Source: Phoebastria nigripes
Lineage: Eukaryota; Chordata; Aves; Procellariiformes; Diomedeidae
DNA length: 64,000 bases
Direction: 5' to 3'
Assembly (NCBI GenBank): GCA_035582835.1
Contig: JAYKAV010003044.1
Coordinates: forward strand, 2,760,627 to 2,824,626
Made by a program: the position numbers and the translations under genes. Shown here piece after piece: positions 13,441-25,200 of the stretch. The notes beneath the pieces were generated by a model, which ran no database searches, was not told the origin of the DNA, and worked only from the letters and a program-made list of their open reading frames with translations. Position 1 is the first letter of the stretch, and every line of letters starts with the position of its first letter.

Positions 13441-16400
13441 GAGAAAGCACCCCTTCCTGGGCAGGGAGAGCCCTGCCTCACTAGGTGAAGTTCAGCTGGG
13501 CTGAGGAATAGAGTTGTTTCTTCAATGTCCTGATCTTGTCTCCTGTATTTCTCTTGCTCCCGGTTCCCCACTCCTGCCATGCAGAAGTGAGCAAGACGAG
13601 GAAGGCTTTGGAGAAACTGCAAGCAATAAGTGAGCAGAATCTGTAGGCTGGTTATGAGGCCGATGGTGCAAGTCCCAGGAGATGGAGGAGAAGGACCCTG
13701 GACAGTGGCACTTCTCTGAAGGTAGGGCCTGGGATGCAGATCCACATTCCCTGGTGCTCCCGAGCCCTTTTGTTGCCCGGAGCAGCGAGGCGGTAGGCTG
13801 GATGTAGTTTTTCACCTCTCTCCCTTTGGGAGAATGGGAGGCATTATTGTTTGAGATTGGCTGGAGCTGGTGCTGTAATGAGGTCTTTTTTCTCTTCTGG
13901 GAAGACAGTTGGTTTTTTGTTCTTGTGTTTAATGTCTCTTTTTGTATATTTATTTCCTAATTCTTATTTATGCTTTTCAGACATCAAAAAATGATAGAAT
14001 ACTTTTTCACCAATAATAAAATTTGTTTCCTGGTCTCCGCACCAGTTTTTTTTTTAAGATATTATTCTCCTTTTTGTCTCCTTTGTGTTCTATTTTTGGT
14101 GTGATTTTATCTGTCATTAGCCTTTGTCTTATTTTCCATATTTCCTTTTATTCTATAATGTAGCTGCAAGATCTGTGTGAAAACATGCCTGCAGATGGCC
14201 CATCTTTTGTAGCTCTAGTTCTGTATGAGAAAAATACCTGAGATATATTCTGCTGGTTATTTTGTCTTATGGCCTGTTATCTTCTCCTTCCTTTAATCAC
14301 TGTATTCCTGCTGTCTGAATTTTCAGGTTATCANTTTTGTAATTTTTTCATTTCCCCACATAAGTGTGGAGGTACTTTGCTCACATATCATTTGTTGGAC
14401 CTTGTTTCTCTAGGGGTACTTTTTAAGAGCAAGCAAAGGCATGTGAGTACTAGGACCAATATGTAATTATCTTGGGTCTTTGTGTCCCAGATTTCTGCTC
14501 TATTGCAATAAAAATTTTCCTGGGATAAATGCAGCAGGAGATGGTTATTTTGGTTCTTGCTTTTGGTAATATATATGTCCTAAATTCTTGTGCCCTCGGT
14601 AATCTCACATTTGCAAGCTTTGTGTTTTGAGTTGTTTATTCCTGCATACAATAATATTAGAGGTATATCTGGAGCTTTTGTCTTTGCAGCAAGGTTTCTG
14701 GAAATGTTTTTATAAAATAATTGTGGGCATCTTAAGGAAAAGCTCATTTGTAAATGTCCTATCAGATATTCTATTCTTATGAAGATTTTTCATTTTTGTG
14801 GAAAAAGCAGGGATTTTTCCAATTTAATTTTTGCTCTTTAATCTTAGTCACTTGGATAGTATTGTTTAGGAATTTAGTTTTTATTTGCAGGCAATATTGA
14901 TCTGTATGATCCTCTCCATCTCCTAAAAATTCTTTATTGTCATTCTCTTTAGGGGCCTAAGTCCTACATAGTTACTTCAGCTCTTGCTCTTCTATTGCCT
15001 TCCTGAAATGGAGCTGGAGTCATATTCAGTTAAGCTTCCCAAGTACTTTCAGAGTTTCATCTCTCTGACAACCACTTTCTAATGATGTGTTTTACTTAAT
15101 AAAGCTTACAAGGGTAGGAGTCTCAGTTCTGTCTTAGACCAAATAAATGGTAAACTAATAAATACTGAAAAGAATTAGAATGAAAATTAGATAAGTTAGC
15201 TGTATTATCTTCTTTAATAGTCCTTGTATATAACGCTCCCATTATATTACAAATTTCCTGTCACGGGAATACATGGCAAATAGCTTGACCTGTGCTGTGG
15301 CAATTTGTTTGGCCTACTAGAATCATGACACTAATTTGGCAGAGTGTAACTAAATTTGTTTCGCTTGTCAGCTACTCCATTGTAATTGCTCCAGACGGGA
15401 CTGAGATGGCACTTTTAAACTCAAAGGGTATGGCTGACACAGGAGTGGAAGAAGAGGGCTAGTGCATATGGTGCTCTGCCCTTAAGCAGCCACAGCAGTA
15501 GACATACCATCTGTCTTAGGCCACTTTTGGAATCTAATTTGGGTGATGATTCAGAAGATCGCAGTTAGATGCAAAAGTTTCATTTAAAATGGTGGTCAGA
15601 GGAAATTTTTTTTTGAGAGGGGAGAATTCAGAATACCTGAAGTTGAGCACTTAAAATGAGTATCCCCCTAAAGATGAAACTTACAGTTACAGAATAATAA
15701 AACCTTTCCCTTCCTGATATTGTGCAGTGCCACAAAAAAGGTAACCCCAGAGGCCACACCAGCTGCAACCTGATATTGATGAATCTAAATCTTTAATGCC
15801 TTCCTCACCCTGTGTACTGTGCGTTCCTGATATGAATCATCTCAGAACTAGAGGGAAACTGATCCAACTTCATGGCCAGAGCTCAGAGTTTCCGAGGTCT
15901 GTGTGGAGTGATGACATAAGCAACTATCTTAAGAACAGACTGGGGATCTGGACAGCTGTTCCCACATGATAATCAAAAAGTTTTTAATTACAGCACTAGT
16001 TGTTTCATCTTGTATTCAGTGCAAGGTAGAAAGAAGATGAGGCTGCACTCACCATTTTAATATAGTTCCAAACTTCCTAAGTACTTTTAAGACTTCATCC
16101 TGTAAAATACTTATCGTCCGATGGCTATATTGAATTCAGCAAGAATGTAAGATGNTTGTTCCCTTGGCAGGAAGCACTTAGCGTCTTGATGGATTCATTT
16201 AACTTGCACCCATTTTAATATCAAATTGATTTTGTCACAGAGTTGCTCTCAGATCACAGTTCATAGTAGGCAGTTGATAAGAAATTCTTTCTAGCTGTCT
16301 GAGACCAGATAAATAGAGCTAGAGGGCTATGAGAAAAAGTCATTTCCAAGCATTTATCCTGGCTGTGATGCAGCTCAGGGCCTATGCAACCAAATCTGGC

Positions 16401-18420
16401 ACGAAGTAGCATCAATGGGAGATATTTAGTAATGAGCATTCTTTCACTTTTAACATTTCAGAATTGTCAGGAGCTGGGGAGCAGGTGTCTGCTTAATACA
16501 ATCTCTCTCGTTACCGCTATTCACTTCCCTCCAATTATGTTAATCATAGTGGCACCAAACAGCTTCTCAGCTCCACTCTCAGCCCTGGAACTGCTAGGGT
16601 AGGACCTGTGATGAGATGGACCAGACTTGTGCTTAGAGCATGAGGCCATTGTCATGGTGTCGAATTTTAACACAAACAACTTTTGTACTTGAAGTCTATG
16701 CACATTCAAATTGGAGTTCNTTTCCTTTGTGTTCTTCACTGACAGCAAAAATGTCCTTGTATACTCCGAGAGATAAGCTTCCACCTCACCTATCTGCTAA
16801 TGTCCTCTCACTGCTCTAAAATGACCTTTTCTGGAATGAAGGAGGAAACCTCTACATCCTGCTGAAGCCTTGGTTTCTCATCTCTCCTAGCTGTCTCATT
16901 TCTCAAGCACTGAAGAGTACTTGAGTCAGCTGAAATAGTGCAAGTAAACCAAGGTGGAAAAGCACAATGATATGGAAAGGGGAAAAGATGATGAAAGCCT
17001 CAGGGGAAAATGGAATTAGTCTGGGCTGAGCAAGGAGTGCCATGGTCGTTTTGACCTGTATGCGAGCAAAAAATTCCGAAATCAGTGCATTTTACCGGTC
17101 AGGTAACATGGTCAGGCGGCACATAAATAACTCCTAGTTTTGGCCATTCTTATTTGAATAGTTTTCAGTAAAAGCATGCGAGTTTACTCCTAAAATGCAG
17201 AATTCCATGACTAAGCATAACAGAAAGCATATGTCTGCCTCATCTTCACTACAGAGTCCTCAGCACAGAGTGTTCTGGGCATAAACATGGAGATGGGATT
17301 AATCCAGGGTGTCAGACCCAATTTACTTTTTCTTGCGGGTGATTCAGCTCTCCATCCAAACGCTTCTTCTCCGGATCTTTCGTCCATGGCCCAGCTCAGT
17401 GGACCCACTGCAACATTTGGCTGCCACCTAGTGCTGAGAAAGAAAACTAGCCAGAAGACTCTGCTTTTCAGGAAAAAAGTGCTTGCTTGAATCACATTCT
17501 TCCGAAAACAAACTAATGGAGTATGTGGCTTACATTGCCAGGCAAATGGGAATTATATGCGTGTGAAGTATGGAAATAGGGCATATAGGGGAAGAAAATG
17601 GGAAGACCCAAGTCCTTACATTGTAAATTTGGAGTAATTTCTTTCTGGATGTTGGAAAATTGCCTGTATATTAAATGAGACAGGGTCGTCTAGCAGCTAA
17701 GTTATGCGACTTGGAGCTGGGGGTGATTAGAATGTATCAGCTGTTGTGGTCACAGCATTACATTTCTGTCTCTCTGTTTGGCACGTGTAGATGAAACCTA
17801 ATAGCACATGCGTACGTGTACGTGTGCCTGAGACTTTTCAGAACTACAGAAGTACTAAATAGAGATGCTGCTTTTGTCTCTGCTGGCATCTTTTAGCTGT
17901 TGTATTCGACTCTGAAAGAGCCACTTGCTTATACACTAACAGTACAAGGCCATGGTTAGTTGTGAAAGTGCTAACCTGGACGGGTGTGTCATCAGACATC
18001 TCCTACATCCCTATGTTTATGCTTAATTTACATGAGGGGTGTGAGTGTTTATCCAGTAAAATATTGTATACGTGTCCTTGTTTACAGTAAAGGAGAGTAG
18101 TACAAATCCACAGCATTCAGTGGTGATTAATAGCAAAGCTGGACCTTTTCTCACAGCTATACTCCCTGTTGTGCACCAGCCCTCAGGTAGTTTCATTCAA
18201 GTGCCTTTCTCTGCCTCACAGTTGTCCCTAACGTTGGAACTGCACCAGTGGAAAACATCTGGTAGCTGAATAGTCCATCAGGACAAAGTTTTATCATTTA
18301 GGAGTAAGAGGCTGTGTGCTAATAGTGGGCACACAATAATATTTTGTAATATTTTCCCTGTGGGAAATCAGAAGTTGGGTCAGAAACAAACCGTTTGTGC
18401 AGCGCTGTTTCCAACTCCTT
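13441..18420. other. Intergenic region between the minisatellite and the SSU72 promoter
   Basis: About 5 kb of AT-leaning sequence in which I see no exon, RNA gene or recognisable transposon. Open frames are about 107 codons or fewer and featureless. A small CpG-containing patch near 17040-17130 and a GTACGTGTACGTGTG stretch near 17810-17826 stand out slightly from the background. Confidence 0.55.
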
Positions 18421-19012
18421 GCTCCACTTAGAAAACTGGGAAACGCGGTTGGATGGGAGGAAATAAATCGCGCCGTGCTCGGCGCCGAGTCGCCAGGGGA
18501 ACACCCGTGACCCTCCGGGTGGCTTTTCTCTCTCAATAAGCGGCTGACGAGTTAGGCGGTATTTTTAGGTGAACAGTCCGAGCAATCGGCAAGATTGACG
18601 AATTCACGCTACGTGACCTGTTTTCTTTTGTAAACACTTGAGCCCCTGCGGGTTGCGCCCGCCGGTTCGCCGGTGCTGCCCGGGAAGCCCCAGGCTCCGG
18701 AGGGAGCGTCGTTTATTGAGAACAACCGGGGCCTGTCGATCGCTGCCGGGTTGCCTAGCAGAGGCCCGACACACAGAAGGGCGGTCAGGGGCTCGGCCGC
18801 GCAGGCCGCCCGTGAGCCCCGCGAAGCCGGTTCCGCGGCGCGGCAGAGAGGGTCAGGGTCTCCCCAGCGAGAGCCACCCGGGCCGAGGGCGGCGCGGGCG
18901 AGCTGCGGGGTCAGGCCCTCGGGGCGCCCCGTCGGCAACTCTATGGCTGGCGGCGCGCCGCCGCCGCCGCTCTGCCCCTCTCTCTCTATGGTAGGCGGCG
19001 GCCTCCGCCCCC

Positions 19013-19105
19013 TGACGTCCGCTCCGCGGTTGGCCGCGGCGGGGCGGCGCGGCCCTGGTGACACGTCCCGGCACCGCCCGCCGCCGGGCTCCCGCCGCCA
19101 TTTTG
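19013..19105 (+). promoter_or_regulatory. SSU72 proximal promoter elements (CRE-like and YY1-type)
   Basis: A CRE-like TGACGTCC lies at 19013-19020 and a YY1-type GCCGCCATTTTG at 19094-19105, 72 bp before the start codon. YY1 motifs in this orientation typically sit at or just after the transcription start of TATA-less CpG-island promoters, so the start is probably near 19.09 kb. This is inferred from motif placement. Confidence 0.5.
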
Positions 19106-19176
19106 TGCGCGCCGCGGCCGGGGCCGAGAGGGTTTCGGAGCCGCGGGGAGGGAGCTGGGCTCTTCCCTGCGCCGCC

Positions 19177-19256
19177 ATGCCTTCCTCGCCGCTCCGCGTG
19201 GCCGTGGTGTGCTCCAGCAACCAGAACCGCAGCATGGAGGCGCACAACATCCTCAG
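19177..19256 (+). CDS. SSU72: SSU72 coding exon 1
   Basis: Encodes residues 1-26 plus two bases of Ser27, including the whole catalytic loop (Cys12 to Arg18). It starts at an ATG in a GCCGCCATG context and ends in CTCAG before donor GTAACC (phase 2). It lies inside the CpG island. Confidence 0.95.
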
Positions 19257-22200
19257 GTAACCAGGGCCTGCCCGACCCCCTTCCTTCCTCCGGCCGGCGG
19301 CGGCGCGGCCTGGCCGCCGCAGCCGGGCCCCGCGAGTGCGTCCTAGGCCCTGGCGGCCGCCTTCCGTCGTGGGCCGCCCCTCCGGACCGCATCAGGGCCC
19401 CTTCCTTGGCCGCCGTAGCGCGGACGCTGGCTGCCTTGCCTGCCCTGGAGCTGGGCTCGAGTGGGCTGTCAGGGCAGCGGGGCGCCGCGTCGACTGCGGT
19501 CCGAGGCCGTGCTCGGGGCCCGCGCCTGACCCTGCTAGGCCTACGGGCTTGGGGACTTCATCCTGTTTGCATCCTGCCTCCTCCGGACCCTCCTCCGGAC
19601 CCTGCTCCAGGCCGGGTTCGCCGGAGTGGCCGGTGCGGTGAGGTCTTCTCCACTGTCGCTGGCGGACCTCCGGATCCAGTGCTGCAAAACACGAGCTGAC
19701 GAATTCGACAAGTGCAGAACAGCTCCCGTGTCTCGGCATCTGAAAACTTAAATGCTCCTTTTCTCTTTTCTTTTTCTTTTTTTCCTTTCCCCTCTGTAAT
19801 GCATCTGAAGACTGGAACCGCCCTGTACACTGAAAGGGAGCCTTTTCCTGTTGCAGGAAAACTGGACGAAGTGTTTGGTTCAGAATGTTAAATGTCTTTG
19901 AGATTATGAGGGGTCATCTATTTAGCACTGCAAGTATTTTCAGCTTGGCTGAATTCAAAAGGGGAGGTGGGAGGCTGGGGATGGACTGACAGACAGGAGA
20001 GACCTGATCTGCCTGAAATCATGTTCCTAAATCTTCTCTGTGCACTGCAGGAACATGATAAAGGCTTTTTTTTTTTTTTGTTATGTAAAGTAACATTCAC
20101 ATTAAAAGATACATATTGCTAGTACAGTAAGCCAAACAACTATGTGTAAATTGTGTGCTACATTTAAATAAAAACAGCAGCCTTGAAAGGAATAAATAGT
20201 AGAAGGATCTGGTCTGGCAGCCATCTTACTGTGAGCAGTGTATGATGCTGTTAATGCCTAAACTTGGCATCAGGTGTTACCTGTGGCAGTTCTGTGAAAA
20301 CGTGATGTTACCAATAGCTGCTTGGGGGGGAAGAATGCTATTCTGTTGTTTTTCTGCTAATAATGCTGGAACTGAGTTAATTGAAACCTGAGTACTAAGG
20401 ACAAACTTAAATTCACTTCTAATGTCTAGCCTTTTTCTTCCTCTCTGTTTTTGCAGAAGAAATAAATCACTTCCGGTGTGACTGATGTTCTTCTGGCAAA
20501 TGTGGCAGGGAAATGTTTTTTGAAGTTCTCTTCTCCCTTAAGATTTTAATTAAAAATTAGCAAAATGTATGTATTTGGAAAGTGTTTATTTTCAGCAGCA
20601 TCCTATGTAATTATAGCAAGAATAGCATAAATGGCAAAACAGAGATGAGTTTGCTGATGCTGTTCTAAAGAAGTAACTAGCCCATGCAATGAGAGTGGTC
20701 ATTTGCTGGCAAACTTCAGGAAAATGTTTGCATTGGCTCAAAGCCAGCCTGCTTTACCAATTCAGGGTGATGTTGCTGTGTGTTGCGCTGGAGTTTGAAA
20801 GAACACGTGATTAAAAGGGGAAGAAGAGTTAGGAAGAAATTGAGGTATTATGAAACTTTAAGGTATTTTGTTAAGGGATTGCAAGACTTTAAAGGATACA
20901 AATTCTACAGAACTGCAGGTGACTATTTGAAAACAAAGTCTGGAATCCAGCCTTCAATGTTTAACATCTTAACGAACATTCATAAACAGTGCTTTGTAAT
21001 GTGTAGCCTAAGATCTTGCATAAGTATTTTAGATAGGCTTTTTTTTTTAAAATATTTATGGTAGGAAATGTATTAAAATTAAAATTTTTGTTGAAGTGTT
21101 TGTCTTATATTTGATGAGTCTTTTAGATTTTTGTAATGCTGTAAGTCAGGTTTCAGAATTAACTTCTCTAGTCTGTGCAGTGTTTTAATGAATTACAGGT
21201 TTTAGTTAAGCCACATTTTTCATGTAGAATTTTTATCAGTAACTTTGCTTATTCCATTCTTCAATTTATAGAGAAAAATATCTATCAGTAAGGCAAGCTT
21301 ATTTTACTTTCCAAATGTTAGGCCTACCTAGTGCCTACTAAAACTTGAACTTAATTGTATGCTATTTCCTTTTAAACCAAAAATGATCTTGCAGAAATGT
21401 CTGAATTTTAGCTTCTGATGCATTTGTAAAACATAAAATTTAGCCCTCTACGTATAACATCTAGGTGAAATGTTCGATTTATCTGGTAGGCTTTTGTTGG
21501 AAGTACCTGCAGTCCATCACTTCTTGCTTTTATGTTTCTTCTTAGTAGTTTATCCTTTTTAATACATGAAGTTATGAAGTGGTTTAAACAGGCTTGATTT
21601 AACATCTTAATGTACTTACAACTTATAACATCCTGGTGTTCTCTCTTTTAGACTCAGAAAAGCAAAATTGTAATACATACTTTCTTCGCACACTTCAGCA
21701 ATTTGGGGGGTGGTGGTGGTGTTTGCTTGGGTTTGTTTTTCTTTCTTTCTTTAAACTTAACGTACCAGATAATAAAAGTTACTTTTTTTGGACACTTACA
21801 AACTTTCTGTCCTTTTAAATTGCAGTGGTTCATTCCAAAAGGGTTTGCAGTGAGTCTCACTTGCCAACCTGAATTTCTCATTCGTTCTTACTGTACTTGA
21901 TATCTCTGTGCGGCCACTTGTGCCTCTGGAAAACAAATTATGCGTTAGATCTTTTTCATATCTGAATAATCAATCTACCAGTTTTTCTGGTGTTACCTTG
22001 GTTCAGTACAGTTTCCATTTGCTTTGTAGTGTGCTTGCATATTTTCTAACTAACTGGGTTTTAAACATTTTGTTCTAATCTTCCAACAGAAGTGAGACTG
22101 AAGGTCTTTTGAGGTTTGTTAATAGAATAGTTACCATCACCATAGGGGTATGTTGAGACATTAAAGCAAAGGGAAAAGAGGAAAACTAATAAGGATTATG

Positions 22201-25200
22201 CAGAAAGACAGTCCTTCCTTAAAAGCTGTCAGACTGGATGTCTGTCTGTAACCAGGCCCTAGGTCAAATCTTATTCATCCTACATTGGTTTTACAAATAC
22301 AATTTGTGTATAGGTCTTTTTTTTTTCTTTTCTTTTTTTTTTTTCTTTTTTCTCCTTGCCATGGAGTATGCAGACTTAGGCCATGGTTTTTCTTCAAACA
22401 TAGAAGAGGAAGGTGGAAGAGTAACACTTCTCTTATTACCAAACTTTATTATACAGCAACTTCAACATTTCCATTTCTGTATATTTATTTGGTAGTATAC
22501 TAATAGCCTTTAAGAGGAAGTTATCGTTTCAAACTCTCCCAGTGTATAGGAGGTGCTCTGGTAACTTGGTATTTTCAGGCTCTTAAGGTATAGATATCCT
22601 ATCTCAGTCTCCTGAGTTCAGGGACTCTGTGTTACTCCTGATAATGAAAAGTTGTAGGCTACTGATATGCGCTTAAGCTACATATATGTTCCTTTGTTTT
22701 AGGAAACTAAGTGTGTTAAGAAATTAGTGTGAATATGAGATATCTTAGTGGCAGTAAACAAACTTAAATATTGAAACCCTAGTAGCTGAAACTTAAATTT
22801 CATATTGATGTTATGATTTGTAGTTCAACATTGACCACGTAAGAGAACTTAAGTTGCACCCTTGCAGTTTACATAAGTCACTAGTCATAGCTTCTCTACG
22901 GGCATTATCTGTCAGGAACTAAATACAGTGAGGTACTGAAATTTGTATTGTTTAATTTAAGAAATCTTAAATTGTATTAATAAACCCTCAAGAAGAAGGA
23001 AATGTTTTAATATTTTTATATTAAAGCACTTTCATTTGACAGTTTATCAGTACTAAATGCAAATTACAAGAAGTTGTTAATGTTTTAAAGATTTTGTAAA
23101 CAAAATTAGTTAACAATGCTTGTGTTCCTACTGTTTAACAGTGTGGGGGTTTTTTTNGGGGGGGGAAGTATTTTTGGGTTGTTAGGGTTTTTTTGTTTGT
23201 GTTTTTTTTGGGTTGTTTTTTGTTTTTTGTTTTTAATATTGATTGAATGGCATAAGATATTTTTGAAGTGGTCTACAAGGAGGGCACTGTTGCTAGTTAT
23301 TTTCCTGCTACATGTTGTGGAAGGGGATTTATTAAAATCAGTGATTTGTCCCCTGAAAATCTTTACCACTACCAGTTGCAGTAGGACTGCAGGATTTATT
23401 GCATTTGCTTTAACATTTAGTAATACTTATTACTGGCCATTGTAAGAAGAGAAGCTGTACTGTTATGACCTTACAGTAAGCTGAAAAATACCTTTAATGT
23501 AATAAGCATGTGTGAGATACCAAAATAACAATGAAATAGAAGAAAGGTGTGGATAAAAGTTCATGTCTCAATCTGCATGGATTAATATTATTTCTCCTCT
23601 CGGTGCCTGAAACTGAGCGGTAACAAGTCTGTCATGTGTTAGTGCTTTGTTAGTGTAGTCCCATGTTGATCTCGGCTTTCAGCAGCAGTTGTGTCCCAGA
23701 TGAGTGGTAGTATTTGCAATGAGCTCTGAGATTCTTTGGAGGGAAATGCAATGACTGTGTTCAGGTTCTTCAGTTATAAGCCTGTAAACTCATGGGCACA
23801 TGATTAGTGCACGTGATCTCACTGTAATGAGCTTTGGACTTCAACTGAGGTGAGCATACTTGCTGAAAATGAGATCTATATACTGGCTTATATTTGTACT
23901 TAGTATATTGATAGTTTACATGCATTGGTCTTAATAGAAACAGCTTCCTGAAATTTCACAACATTTACAGGCCTGTTAATGTTTAAGCTTCACATTTTCA
24001 GAAATCAGTGCTAGGATAGTATATTAGTATATCTTATCCTTTACTGTTTATCGTAAAGTTGAAGCTCATTATTTTCCATCTTCTGGGTAGTTTTACTAGG
24101 CCAAGAACAAATACTAGATATAGATTGTCGTGTAGAAAATGTTCATTGTTAAAAGTTTGTGCCACATTACAACAGATACTTGATGACTCGCTAAACTAGA
24201 TCTGTCCAGCTCTTAATAAAAGCAGGCTCTGTTGAATAATGGTTCTGTGCAGGCGTTCTTCCCTCTCCCCTGCCCCCCAATTGTTGCAAGAAATGTGTTG
24301 AAACATTTTCAGAATATTTCATAACAGTACACCCAGTGCATAAATAGTGTAAAAGCTGTACCCTGGCAACTGCTAGTGTCAAAGCATTAAATTCCATGTG
24401 AGAAATGCATATTCCGGCTATTCAAGGAAGTAATTTTCAGTGGGTCGTGTGCATTAGAGGCACAAATTTTTGATGTGTGGAACTTCAAATGAAGATTTCT
24501 GTTTCGCATTATATGAGATAATGCGAACTTCAAGGACATTTCCGACAGTTGGAGATGGGCTTCTTAATGTCATTGTGTGACCCAAGCAGATGTATTTCAA
24601 AGACTAATATTAAAGGAAAAATTAAAAGTTAGGAGGAAAGCATAGAAGAAAATACTTTTCCATAGAGAAGGAAAGAAGTCAGAAAGTGCAAGGTGCTAAA
24701 GTCCACTATTTCTCAGTTAGTTGGTATTAAAATTCTTAGCAAAAATAGCTTCAAGTGGTAGATACGGAAAGGAAAGAAGAAGGGTGAGACACCTGGAAAA
24801 AGGATCAGTTTGAAACATTANTATTTTAGCACTGCAGTTTGTTCTGTACGTGTTATGGCTCTCTTCATGTCCAGTAGAAGCAGTAGAACAAAAACTCAGG
24901 TCTGGAAGTATTGCAGGGAAAGTAAACTAAATGTAACTGGTGCAGTTACGAGTCACTGTTAATGTGATGGAGGGCTGGGAGGGGGAAAGAATTGCACTTT
25001 TTTTCCACTTGTGTCCATTTTCGGTCATTAGTCCTGCAGAAAGAAGAAAAAAATCATCACGTATCCTGTCTGTTTGCAGAAATAGGAACTTATAAATAGT
25101 TGCTGGAAGAAGAAGTGTAGTGAAGCAAGAGAAGACAAAGGAGGGGCTATGTTCCAATAGGACAAATTAAAGGAAATAACACTATTGATAGTTGCATAGC

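Larger units (their letters stand above)
18430..19700. promoter_or_regulatory. CpG island at the SSU72 promoter and first exon
   Basis: Dense CpG and GC-box-like sequence runs from about 18.43 kb into intron 1 at about 19.7 kb, centred just upstream of the SSU72 start codon. There is no TATA box near the expected start. This is the usual architecture of a housekeeping gene. The long open frames on both strands here result from the low stop-codon density. Confidence 0.85.

Noticed and set aside
18609..19250. A 213-codon minus-strand frame and a 195-codon + frame at the SSU72 promoter
   Set aside because: Both are consequences of CpG-island composition, overlapping the real SSU72 exon 1 and its 5' region.
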